Translations under genes and position numbers: made by a program
Source of the DNA: Tepidamorphus sp.
GTDB taxonomy: Bacteria > Pseudomonadota > Alphaproteobacteria > Rhizobiales > Tepidamorphaceae
Reading direction: 5' to 3'
Length of the DNA: 64,000 nucleotides
NCBI GenBank assembly: GCA_028280885.1
Contig: JANQKY010000085.1
Location: forward strand, 1-64,000
The notes under the pieces: model-generated
Databases searched by the model: none
What the model was told of the DNA's origin: nothing
Seen by the model: only the letters and a program-made list of their open reading frames with translations
Shown here: positions 51,315 through 59,184 of the stretch, piece after piece
Layout: the number at the start of each line of letters is the position of its first letter
Numbering within the stretch: position 1 is the stretch's first letter

Positions 51315-52373
51315 ATGCCCGCACCCACCACCACCGAGGGGTACGAGGAGCGCATCGCCGCGCTCGAAGCCAAGCTTCAGGTGCTCGAGGCAAGCGTCGA
51401 GCAGGCCGAAGCCCGGCGCTCCTGGGACTGGAAGGACTGGCTGGAACGCTACGGCCTGATCCTCGCCTGGATCGCGATCATCCTGGTCCTCGGCTTCTTC
51501 AAGCCGGCCCAGATGTTCGCCTGGAATTCCTATGCCTCGATGCTCGGCTCGAATGCCATGGTGGTGGTGCTGACACTGGCGCTGATCATCCCGCTGACAA
51601 CAGGCGATTTCGACCTGTCCGTGGCAAGCGTCATGGGGCTGAGTTCGATGCTGATCGCGGTCCTGAACGTCAAGATGGGCTATCCGATCGGCGGCGCGAT
51701 CATAATCGCGCTTGTCGCCGGGGCGGTGATCGGGGCGATCAACGCCTTCTTCATCCTCTATTTCGGCGTGTTCTCGCTGATCGTGACGCTCGGCACCGGC
51801 TATTTCATCAACGGGCTGATCCTCTGGGTGTCGAATTCGGGCACCATCGCCGGCGTCTCGATGGATCTCGTCCATGCGGTTATCCTGACGCGCTTCCTCG
51901 GCATTCCGATCGGCTTCTATTACGCCCTGATCCTGACGGTGGTGCTCTGGTACGTCTTCCAGCACACCGCGCTTGGCCGGCGCATGCTGTTCGTCGGCCG
52001 GGGCAGGGAGGTCGCCCGGCTGTCGGGCGTCAACGTCAACCGGGTGCGCGCCGGGGCCCTGATCGCGTCTTCGGTGATGGCCGCCTTCGCCGGCGTTCTC
52101 TATACGGGCATGCGCGGCACCGCCGACCCGTCCTCGGCGCTCGCCTTCCTGCTGCCGGCTTTCGCCGCAGCCTTCCTCGGCTCGACGGCGATCTATCCCG
52201 GCCGCTTCAATGCGCCGGGCGCCTTCGTCGCGGTGTTCGTGCTGTCGACCGGCATCATGGGATTGAACTTCCTCGGCGTCGACAGCTTCGTCCAGAACCT
52301 GTTCTACGGCGGCGGGCTGGTGATCGCGGTGGCGATCAGCCAGTTGATCCGCGGTCGCAAGCCAATGGCGTGA
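51315..52373 (+). CDS. RbsC-type permease with N-terminal coiled-coil tag
   Basis: 352 residues. Residues 8-30 (YEERIAALEAKLQVLEAS) are a predicted coiled coil ahead of the first membrane segment (YGLILAWIAIILVLGFF, about 44-60). Then a typical BPD_transp_2 permease: NAMVVVLTLALIIPLTTGDF, DLSVASVMGLSSML, IVTLGTGYFINGLILWVSNS, and the cytoplasmic loop TALGRRMLFVGRGREVARLS. The tag closely resembles that of HyuA in the same operon (see findings). ATG 51315 chosen (GAGGACGTCGCAAGC ahead); TTG 51291 would add eight residues. The end overlaps the convergent Gfo/Idh gene by 38 bp. Confidence 0.9.
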   Translation: MPAPTTTEGYEERIAALEAKLQVLEASVEQAEARRSWDWKDWLERYGLILAWIAIILVLGFFKPAQMFAWNSYASMLGSNAMVVVLTLALIIPLTTGDFDLSVASVMGLSSMLIAVLNVKMGYPIGGAIIIALVAGAVIGAINAFFILYFGVFSLIVTLGTGYFINGLILWVSNSGTIAGVSMDLVHAVILTRFLGIPIGFYYALILTVVLWYVFQHTALGRRMLFVGRGREVARLSGVNVNRVRAGALIASSVMAAFAGVLYTGMRGTADPSSALAFLLPAFAAAFLGSTAIYPGRFNAPGAFVAVFVLSTGIMGLNFLGVDSFVQNLFYGGGLVIAVAISQLIRGRKPMA

Positions 52374-53424
52374 TCTCGACCGGCCTGCCCGTGTCGGCCG
52401 CCTGCTGAACCGCCTCGACGACCTGCAGCGAGTGGGCGCCCTCAAGGCCCGACACCAGCGGGGCCTCATCGCCGGCGATGACGGCCGCGAAGTGTTTCGC
52501 CTGCGCCGCCAGCGGATCGCCGCTATCGGCGAGCAGGCTCGTCGCGCCGATCGGGCTCCACCAGTCGGGTTCGCTCTCGTGCGTCCAGACCCGCAGGTCG
52601 GGCAGCGACAGCGCCCCCTTCGAGCCGCCGATCAGATAGCAGCTCTCCTGCGTTGCCGGATAGATCGGGTTTTCCTTGGCCGTCAGTTCCCAGCTCCACG
52701 GCGAGACGATGGCATCCGACACCGAGATCGTGGCGACCGCACCGGACGCGAAGGACAGGATCGCCGACGCCAGGTCCTCGTTCTCATAGCCTCGTAACGC
52801 GGCGACGGTGTGCGCCTGCACCCGGGCCACCTCGCCGCAGAAATGGCGTAGGAGGTCGACGTCATGCACCAGATTGACCGAGATCGGACCGGCGCCCTTC
52901 TTCCTGCGCCAGTCGGCTGCCTCGAAATAGGGATCGGGCTTGTAGAACCAGCAGGTCGCCTGCACGGCGCGCACGGCGCCGATCGCGCCGGCTTCAATCG
53001 CGCCCTTGGCCGCGCGGATCAGGCCATTGTGCCGCCTATGGTGTCCAACCAGGATCGGGACGGCCTTGCCGTCCGCCGCCGCAATGAGCCTGCCGGCCTC
53101 TTCCGACGTCACCGCGATCGGCTTTTCGATCAGGACGGGGCAGTCGTGATCGATGCAGGCAAGGCCGTGGGCGACATGCAGCGGCGTCGGCGTCGCGATG
53201 ATGACGCCGTCGATCGCCGTTCCCTCAAACATCTCCTCAAGCGATGCAAAGCACGGCGCCCCAAGTCTGGCCGCCTCGGCTCGTCCGCGCGCGTCCGGCT
53301 CGACGATCGCGCCAAGCTCAAGGCCGGGGAGGGCGCGGATGATCTCCGCATGGCGCCGGCCGACCAGCCCGAAGCCCGCGACCGCGAGGCGTATCCGTTT
53401 CGTCAAACTTTGCTCCCGGGCCAC
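52336..53424 (-). CDS. Gfo/Idh/MocA-family oxidoreductase
   Basis: 362 residues. RLAVAGFGLVGRRHAEIIRA is the Rossmann loop, PVLIEKPIAVTSEEAGRLIA has the catalytic lysine in E-K-P, and ISVNLVHDVDLLRHFCGEV contains the H-D pair of the C-terminal domain. Probably an NAD(P)-dependent sugar or polyol dehydrogenase. It faces the importer operon, overlapping the permease end by 38 bp, so the two transcripts are antisense at their ends. A link to the importer's substrate is possible but not shown. Confidence 0.9.
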   Translation of the reverse strand: MAREQSLTKRIRLAVAGFGLVGRRHAEIIRALPGLELGAIVEPDARGRAEAARLGAPCFASLEEMFEGTAIDGVIIATPTPLHVAHGLACIDHDCPVLIEKPIAVTSEEAGRLIAAADGKAVPILVGHHRRHNGLIRAAKGAIEAGAIGAVRAVQATCWFYKPDPYFEAADWRRKKGAGPISVNLVHDVDLLRHFCGEVARVQAHTVAALRGYENEDLASAILSFASGAVATISVSDAIVSPWSWELTAKENPIYPATQESCYLIGGSKGALSLPDLRVWTHESEPDWWSPIGATSLLADSGDPLAAQAKHFAAVIAGDEAPLVSGLEGAHSLQVVEAVQQAADTGRPVEITPLACDRGSTG

Positions 53425-53467
53425 GACCTGGGCTGCCGCAGGGCCGGAGTCGGGCAGCGGAGGCGTA

Positions 53468-54313
53468 TCAGAACCGGAACACGGCGCCGAGGATCGGGCC
53501 CTGCATCGTCACGTCGAACTGGAAGCCGCCGTCCTGATAGTCGACGCCGGCGGCGCGGTAGCCGAGGACGCCGGAGATCCGGTCGTTGAAGTCGTAGCCG
53601 ATGCCGCCGAGCAGGTCCCAGGTGGAATCCGACGATCCGCCGCCGGCGATCGCCCAGCCGGTCAGATAGACATTCGGCGTTAGGTTGGCGCGCCCCTTGA
53701 CGCCCGCGACCGCATCGACCCAGGTCGCACTGTCCTCGAAGCGCCGGCCGTTGAGGATGCCGCCGGAAAAGGACAGCGTGTTCTCCACCGACCACAGCCG
53801 CGCGCCGGCCACCACGTCAAGCCGGCCTTCGGGCGTGTCGATGAGCGCATAGCCGGCAAGGCCCGTCGCCCCCAGGGTCTTGTTGCCGACCCCGATCGAG
53901 CGGGCGAAGATGCCAAGTGGCGTCGCGTTCTTCGGCGAGACCTTGAGATAGAGCAGATCGGTGGAGACGCTGAACCGTCCGTAGCGCGCTTCGCCGACGA
54001 CCATCAGGGAGAAGTCGAGTTCGCTCAGGATATCCTTGAACTTGACGTCGGCCTCGACCGGCGGCGCGCCGAAGCTCTGGATCGTGCCCGACAGGCCGGC
54101 CATCCAGAAATAGGGCGCGATGTTGAACGACCAGGCCGGCGCGACGACTTCCTCGACGACGACCTCTTCCTCGAAGACCATGTCGGCGGCCTGCGCGGAG
54201 ATGGCCCCGCCGCCCAGGGCCAGGCCACCCAAAGCCATACCACCCAAAGCCATACCACTGCGGGCCATGCAGCTCAGGAGGCAGGCTGCGAACGCGCTTC
54301 TATGTCCCTGCAA
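53468..54313 (-). CDS. Outer-membrane beta-barrel protein
   Basis: 281 residues. A long signal peptide carries a repeated GMALGG stretch and ends near AQA-ADM (about residue 43). The mature part starts with an acidic run (MVFEEEVVVEEVVAP), then WSFNIAPYFWMAGLSGTI and alternating beta strands (DLLYLKVSPKN, GLAGYALIDTPEGRLDVVAG, YLTGWAIAGGG) ending in VRF-like GPILGAVFRF, the C-terminal aromatic expected for outer-membrane insertion. No porin family named. TTG 54313 follows AAGGAAATCCGCTC; ATG 54268 is the alternative start. Confidence 0.82.
   Translation of the reverse strand: MQGHRSAFAACLLSCMARSGMALGGMALGGLALGGGAISAQAADMVFEEEVVVEEVVAPAWSFNIAPYFWMAGLSGTIQSFGAPPVEADVKFKDILSELDFSLMVVGEARYGRFSVSTDLLYLKVSPKNATPLGIFARSIGVGNKTLGATGLAGYALIDTPEGRLDVVAGARLWSVENTLSFSGGILNGRRFEDSATWVDAVAGVKGRANLTPNVYLTGWAIAGGGSSDSTWDLLGGIGYDFNDRISGVLGYRAAGVDYQDGGFQFDVTMQGPILGAVFRF
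54209..54268 (-). repeat. 15-bp tandem repeat inside a signal-peptide coding region
   Basis: On the minus strand a 15-bp unit encoding MALGG (ATGGCTTTGGGTGGT) is repeated at 54253-54239 and 54238-54224, with diverged copies on both sides. It lengthens the signal peptide's hydrophobic core. Confidence 0.85.
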
Positions 54314-54702
54314 GAGCGGATTTCCTTATTCCCCGCCGGCCGACCAAGTCGGTCCAGACCCTATATCCTCTGAATCAGTATCGCCTGAATCATTGGACGA
54401 CTATATTTTCGCGCGGAACGGGCTGGCAACCAACGGCTATGCCCGGCGGGTGTGTGGACCTCTGCCTGTTGCCATGGGGCAACAGCGGTTGCCGCCCGGA
54501 CCCGTGGACCTTTGCGCTGGCCGGAGGCGGAAAAACAGTTTGTCGGCGCCCGCGCTCGACTTCGCGGCCCGACAGACCAATCTTCTGGCTGCAGGCCGGA
54601 GCCGGGGGCTGTAAACCGGTCCGCCATTGCGGCATTCTGGCCGCTGGTGTCGGCGGCGGATGCCCCCCGTACTGCCTCGACGCTCCTGGAGGAGAGACCG
54701 AC
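54314..54702. promoter_or_regulatory. 389-bp divergent gap between the outer-membrane gene and glcD
   Basis: No gene recognised. A frame open through it is the upstream extension of glcD with no family similarity. It should contain divergent promoters; I see no clear operator. Confidence 0.5.
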
Positions 54703-56151
54703 ATGTCGACGATCGCGATGCCGCCGCCCGATGCCGGGATTCTCGCCCGCAAGGCGGATATCGTTGCAGCCCTCGCCGAGGCGATCGGCGCCGGCGACGT
54801 GATTTCCGAGGAGGTCGAGACGCGGGCCTATGAATGCGATGCGCTGACCGCCTACCGCTGTCCGCCGCTCGCCGTCGCCCTGCCGCGCAACACGCAAGGG
54901 GTCGCTGCCGTCATGCGGGTCTGCCACGAGCTTGGCGTCCCCGTCGTGCCGCGCGGCGCCGGCACCTCCCTGTCCGGCGGCTCGCTGCCGACGGCCGACT
55001 GCGTCCTCCTCGGCACGTCCCGGCTGCGCGACGTGCTGGAGATCGACTACGACAACCGCTTCATCCGGTTGCAGACCGGCGTCACCAACCTGTCGGTGTC
55101 GGAAACGGTCGATGGCGACGGCTTCTTCTATGCCCCCGATCCTTCCTCGCAGCTTGCCTGCGCGATCGCCGGCAACATCGCGATGAACTCCGGCGGCGCC
55201 CATTGCCTCAAATACGGGGTGACGACCAACAACCTGCTCGGCGTCCGCATGGTGCTCAGCACCGGCGAGATCGTCGAGCTCGGCGGTCCGCAGATGGATT
55301 CAGGCGGGCTCGATCTCCTCGGCCTGATCTGCGGCTCCGAGGGCCAGCTTGCGATCGTCACCGAGGCGACGCTGCGCATCCTGCCGAAGCCGGAAGGCGC
55401 GCGGCCCGTGATGATCGGCTATGACGATGCCGAGGTGGCCGGCCAGTGCGTCGCCGACATCATCAAGTCCGGCGTCCTGCCGGTCGCGATCGAATATATG
55501 GACCGGCCCTGCATCGAGGTCGTGGAAAACTTCGCCAAGGCGGGCTACCCGATGTGCGAGGCGCTGCTGATCGTCGAGGTCGAGGGGTCGCAGGCCGAAA
55601 TCGCCGACCAGCTTGCCAAGATCACCGCGATCGCCGAGGCGCTCGATCCCGTCGAACTTAAAGTGAGCGCCAGCGCGACCGAATCCGCGCTGATCTGGAA
55701 GGGCCGCAAGTCGGCCTTCGGCGCGATGGGCCAGATCAACGATTACATGTGCCTCGACGGGACGGTGCCGGTCTCCGCCCTGCCGTTCACGCTGAAGCGG
55801 ATCGGTGAGTTGTCGGCCGAGCACGGCCTGAAGGTCGCCAATGTCTTCCATGCCGGCGACGGCAACATGCACCCGCTGATCCTGTTCGACGCCAACCGGC
55901 CGGGCGACCTGGAAAAGGCCGAGGTGCTGGGCGCGGACATCCTGCGCACCTGCGTCGAGGTCGGCGGCTGCCTGACCGGAGAGCATGGCGTCGGCATCGA
56001 GAAGCGTGATCTGATGGTCGATCAATACGCGCCGGAGGATCTCGAGATGCAGATGCAGGTCAAGGACGTGTTCGATCCGCACTGGCTGCTCAACCCGGCC
56101 AAGGTGTTCCCGCTCCAGGCGAGCACCGGCCGCCGCGATATCGCGGCCTGA
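54703..56151 (+). CDS. glcD: Glycolate oxidase FAD subunit
   Basis: 482 residues. FAD-binding (PCMH type) domain: ALPRNTQGVAAVMRVCHELG, PRGAGTSLSGGSLPTADCVL and DPSSQLACAIAGNIAMNSGG; the C-terminal substrate domain ends FHAGDGNMHPLILFDA and CLTGEHGVGIEKRDLM. Oxidises glycolate (or D-lactate/2-hydroxyacids) at the membrane together with GlcE and GlcF. ATG 54703 follows CTGGAGGAGAGACCG. GlcE begins seven bases after the stop. Confidence 0.94.
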   Translation: MSTIAMPPPDAGILARKADIVAALAEAIGAGDVISEEVETRAYECDALTAYRCPPLAVALPRNTQGVAAVMRVCHELGVPVVPRGAGTSLSGGSLPTADCVLLGTSRLRDVLEIDYDNRFIRLQTGVTNLSVSETVDGDGFFYAPDPSSQLACAIAGNIAMNSGGAHCLKYGVTTNNLLGVRMVLSTGEIVELGGPQMDSGGLDLLGLICGSEGQLAIVTEATLRILPKPEGARPVMIGYDDAEVAGQCVADIIKSGVLPVAIEYMDRPCIEVVENFAKAGYPMCEALLIVEVEGSQAEIADQLAKITAIAEALDPVELKVSASATESALIWKGRKSAFGAMGQINDYMCLDGTVPVSALPFTLKRIGELSAEHGLKVANVFHAGDGNMHPLILFDANRPGDLEKAEVLGADILRTCVEVGGCLTGEHGVGIEKRDLMVDQYAPEDLEMQMQVKDVFDPHWLLNPAKVFPLQASTGRRDIAA

Positions 56152-56157
56152 CGGACG

Positions 56158-57315
56158 ATGGCTGACTGGATAACCCCGAAGTCCGAGGCCGGGATCGGCG
56201 ACGCCGTGCGAGAGGCGGCCGCCGCCGGCACCGGACTGCGTCTGTCCGGCGGCGGCACGCGGGCCGGCATCGGCCAGGCAATCGATGCGCCCGGCCGCCT
56301 GTCGCTTGCCGGCCATGCCGGGATCGAGCTCTATGAGCCGGGTTCCTTGACCGTCGTCGTCAAATCCGGCACACCTTTGAAGACGGTGACCGACGCGCTC
56401 GACGCGGAGGGCCAGATGCTCGCCTTCGAGCCGATGGACCATCGCGGCCTGTTCGGCACCAATGGCGAACCGACCGTCGGCGGCATGGTCGCCGCCAACG
56501 TGTCGGGACCCCGCAGGGTCCGCGCCGGCGCCTGCCGCGATTTCCTGCTCGGCGTCCGCTTCGTCGACGGCACCGGCCGTGTCCTGAAAAACGGCGGCCG
56601 CGTCATGAAGAACGTCACCGGCCTTGATCTTTCCAAGCTGATGTGCGGCGCCCACGGGACGCTCGGCGTCCTGACCGAGGTATCGCTGAAAGTTCTGCCG
56701 AAGCCGGAAACGGCCCGCACGCTCGCCTTCGAGGGGTTGAACCCGGGCGCGGCCGTCGACCTGTTCTGCGCGGCCCTGCGCACGCCCTATGAGGTCTCCG
56801 GCGCCGCTTTTGTCGGCGATACGGCCTATCTGCGCATCGAGGGCTTCGAGATCCAGGTGGCCCATCGCGCCGCCCGCCTGAGCGACCTGTTCAAGGACCG
56901 CGATATCTCAGGTGTCGAAGGGGTCGCGCATGAGCGCCTTTGGGCGGATATCCGCGATGTCCGCCATTTCGCCGATCCCGGCACCGCGCTCTGGCGGCTG
57001 TCGGTCAAGCCGACCGATGCCGCGGCGATCGCGGGCGACGTGGCGGATCGACTGGGCAGCTCGGTGTCACTCGACTGGGGCGGCGGCCTCGTCTGGTGCG
57101 CTATAGGTGAGGGGCAGCACGATCAGGCGGAGATCGTCCGTGCGGCGGTCGCTCGCCGTGGCGGCCATGCGACGCTGGTCCGCGGCTCGGCGGACCGGCG
57201 GCGCGGCGAGGCGGTGTTCCAGCCGCAGGCCGACGCCGTGGCGGCGCTTTCGGGCCGGCTGAAAGCGACGTTCGACCCGCACGACGTCCTCAATCCGGGC
57301 CTGATGGGGTATTGA
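56158..57315 (+). CDS. glcE: Glycolate oxidase subunit GlcE
   Basis: 385 residues. FAD-binding subunit with LRLSGGGTRAGIGQAIDAPG, LFGTNGEPTVGGMVAANVSG and GRVMKNVTGLDLSKLMCGAH, characteristic of GlcE. Works with GlcD in the oxidase. ATG 56158 lies six bases after the glcD stop; glcF follows after 10 bp. One operon. Confidence 0.94.
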   Translation: MADWITPKSEAGIGDAVREAAAAGTGLRLSGGGTRAGIGQAIDAPGRLSLAGHAGIELYEPGSLTVVVKSGTPLKTVTDALDAEGQMLAFEPMDHRGLFGTNGEPTVGGMVAANVSGPRRVRAGACRDFLLGVRFVDGTGRVLKNGGRVMKNVTGLDLSKLMCGAHGTLGVLTEVSLKVLPKPETARTLAFEGLNPGAAVDLFCAALRTPYEVSGAAFVGDTAYLRIEGFEIQVAHRAARLSDLFKDRDISGVEGVAHERLWADIRDVRHFADPGTALWRLSVKPTDAAAIAGDVADRLGSSVSLDWGGGLVWCAIGEGQHDQAEIVRAAVARRGGHATLVRGSADRRRGEAVFQPQADAVAALSGRLKATFDPHDVLNPGLMGY

Positions 57316-57325
57316 GGGGGCGGCC

Positions 57326-58612
57326 ATGCAGACGACGTTCACCGAGGAACAGCTTCGCGATCCCGGCATCAGGCGCGCCAACGAGATCCTGCGGTCCTGC
57401 GTCCATTGCGGCTTTTGCACCGCGACCTGTCCGACCTATCAGGTGCTCGGCGACGAACTCGACAGCCCGCGCGGGCGGATCTACCAGATCAAGGACATGC
57501 TCGAGAACGAGCGCGTGCCCGACGCCAAGACGGTCATGCATATCGACCGCTGCCTGTCGTGCCTGGCCTGCATGACGACCTGCCCGTCGGGCGTCCACTA
57601 CATGCATCTGGTCGACCACGCCCGCGAGTATATCGAGGAGAACTATTCACGCCGCTGGGACGATCGGGCGCTGCGCTGGCTCCTGTCGAAGATCCTGCCC
57701 TTTCCCGGCCGCTTCCGGCTCGCGCTCCTTGCCGCCCGCCTCGGCCGGCCGCTGAAGGCGCTGATGCCCGATGAGCGCCTGCGCGCGATGCTCGACATGG
57801 CACCGTCGCGTATTCCCCCGGCAAGCCCGAACGACCGGCCGCAGGTGTTTCCGCCTGAGGGCGAAAGGCGCATGCGCGTCGCCCTGATGACCGGCTGCGC
57901 GCAGAAGGTGCTGAACACCGATATCAACGATGCGACCATCCGCCTTTTGACCCGGCACGGCTGCGAGGTGGTGGTTGCCCGCGGCGCCGGCTGCTGCGGC
58001 GCGCTCACCCATCACATGGGCAAGACCGGCGAAAGCCATGCAACGGCCGCCCGCAACATCCGCGCCTGGGCAGCCGAGATGGATGGGCAGGGGCTCGACG
58101 CGATCGTCATCAACACCAGCGGCTGCGGCACGACCGTCAAGGATTACGGCTACATGTTCCGCAACGAGCCGCTGGCAGACGACGCGGCGCGGGTCTCGGC
58201 GATCGCGAAGGACATTTCCGAGGTGATGATCGATCTCGGCCTCAAGGCGCCGGGCGACGCCGCGCCGCTGCGGGTCGCCTATCATGCCGCCTGCTCGCTG
58301 CAGCATGGCCAGCAGATCAAGACCTTTCCCAAGGATCTCCTGAAGGCGGCCGGCTTCGAGGTGGTCGAGCCGCGCGACAGCCATCTGTGCTGTGGCTCGG
58401 CGGGCACCTACAATCTGATGCAGCCAGCCATTTCCGCCGAGTTGAAGGCGCGTAAGGTTGGAACGCTGGAGGCGACGGAGCCGCAGGTGATCGCGGCTGG
58501 CAATATCGGCTGCATGATGCAGATCGGCTCGGCGAGTGATGTGCCGATCGTGCATACCGCCGAACTGCTCGACTGGGCGACCGGCGGGCCGAAGCCCGGG
58601 GCGCTTCAGTAG
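57326..58612 (+). CDS. glcF: Glycolate oxidase iron-sulfur subunit
   Basis: 428 residues. Two 4Fe-4S ferredoxin motifs, CVHCGFCTATCPTY near residue 29 and CLSCLACMTTCPSG near 74, then two CCG-type domains (GCAQKVLN ... GAGCCGALTHHMG, and YHAACSLQHGQQ ... SHLCCGSAGTYNL). It passes electrons from GlcDE to the membrane carrier. ATG 57326 follows GGGGGCGGCC. A strong hairpin lies 29 bp past the stop. Confidence 0.95.
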   Translation: MQTTFTEEQLRDPGIRRANEILRSCVHCGFCTATCPTYQVLGDELDSPRGRIYQIKDMLENERVPDAKTVMHIDRCLSCLACMTTCPSGVHYMHLVDHAREYIEENYSRRWDDRALRWLLSKILPFPGRFRLALLAARLGRPLKALMPDERLRAMLDMAPSRIPPASPNDRPQVFPPEGERRMRVALMTGCAQKVLNTDINDATIRLLTRHGCEVVVARGAGCCGALTHHMGKTGESHATAARNIRAWAAEMDGQGLDAIVINTSGCGTTVKDYGYMFRNEPLADDAARVSAIAKDISEVMIDLGLKAPGDAAPLRVAYHAACSLQHGQQIKTFPKDLLKAAGFEVVEPRDSHLCCGSAGTYNLMQPAISAELKARKVGTLEATEPQVIAAGNIGCMMQIGSASDVPIVHTAELLDWATGGPKPGALQ

Positions 58613-58640
58613 AAGGGGTTTGTCTGTTTGCGCGGCTGGT

Positions 58641-58675
58641 ATCGCTTTGACCGGCATCGAGCCGGTCAAAGCGAT
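58641..58675. terminator. Perfect 15-bp hairpin after glcF
   Basis: ATCGCTTTGACCGGC (58641-58655) pairs perfectly with GCCGGTCAAAGCGAT (58661-58675) over a five-base loop. No T-tract follows, so it may be a transcript end, a 3-prime stabiliser, or the edge of the repeat block that begins here. Confidence 0.7.
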
Positions 58676-59184
58676 GTCCCCCTCACCCTGGGCCCTCTCC
58701 CGCGAGGGGAGAGGGGACGACAGCCGTGCGGCACGTTGGGAATTCGATCCGCTTTCCAGGTTGAGAAGCCTCAAAGCCGCATGGCACGGCCTCAGCTCTT
58801 CGTCCTTCCCCACAAGGGGGAGGGTGTGAAAGTGGTACGACATGCGGTTGAATTGATTCGCCTTGCTGTTTGGGAGGCGTTGAAGCCACCCGGCAAGGCG
58901 GCAGCCCCCCTCGCGGGCGAGGGCGGCCCCGAGTTGCACCGCATGAGGTCGAATTGATACGTCTTGCTGTTTGCGAGGTGCTTGAGCCAAGCAGCAAGGC
59001 GGTAGCACACCCTCTCCCCTCGCGGGGAGGGCGATTGCATATGGCGACTGTGCCGGACCAAGATCAGAATGTGCGGCGCAATGGCAATCGCTATGGAGCG
59101 CTTGTATCGGATGTGAGTCTGTTTTGTTCTCCTTCCGGTCTCTCGCAAGCGCGTCGACGCGGCGGCCGCAGACCCCACCCGCCG
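58676..59184. repeat. Intergenic block with three diverged direct repeats
   Basis: Two obvious copies of about 90 bp, at about 58841-58925 and 58941-59033, share GGTnGAATTGATnCG, CTTGCTGTTTG, GAGG, TTGA-GCC and GGCAAGGCGG-like blocks and each ends in a CCTCGCGGG palindrome. A third, more diverged copy lies at about 58730-58790 (AATTCGATCCGCTTTCCAGG). CCCTCTCCCGCGAGGGGAGAGG at about 58693-58715 is a REP-like palindrome. No gene seen; the frames are repeat translations. Confidence 0.75.

Noticed and set aside
55300..56865. 521-codon frame antisense to glcD and glcE
   Set aside because: Both glc genes are full length and conserved in the forward direction.
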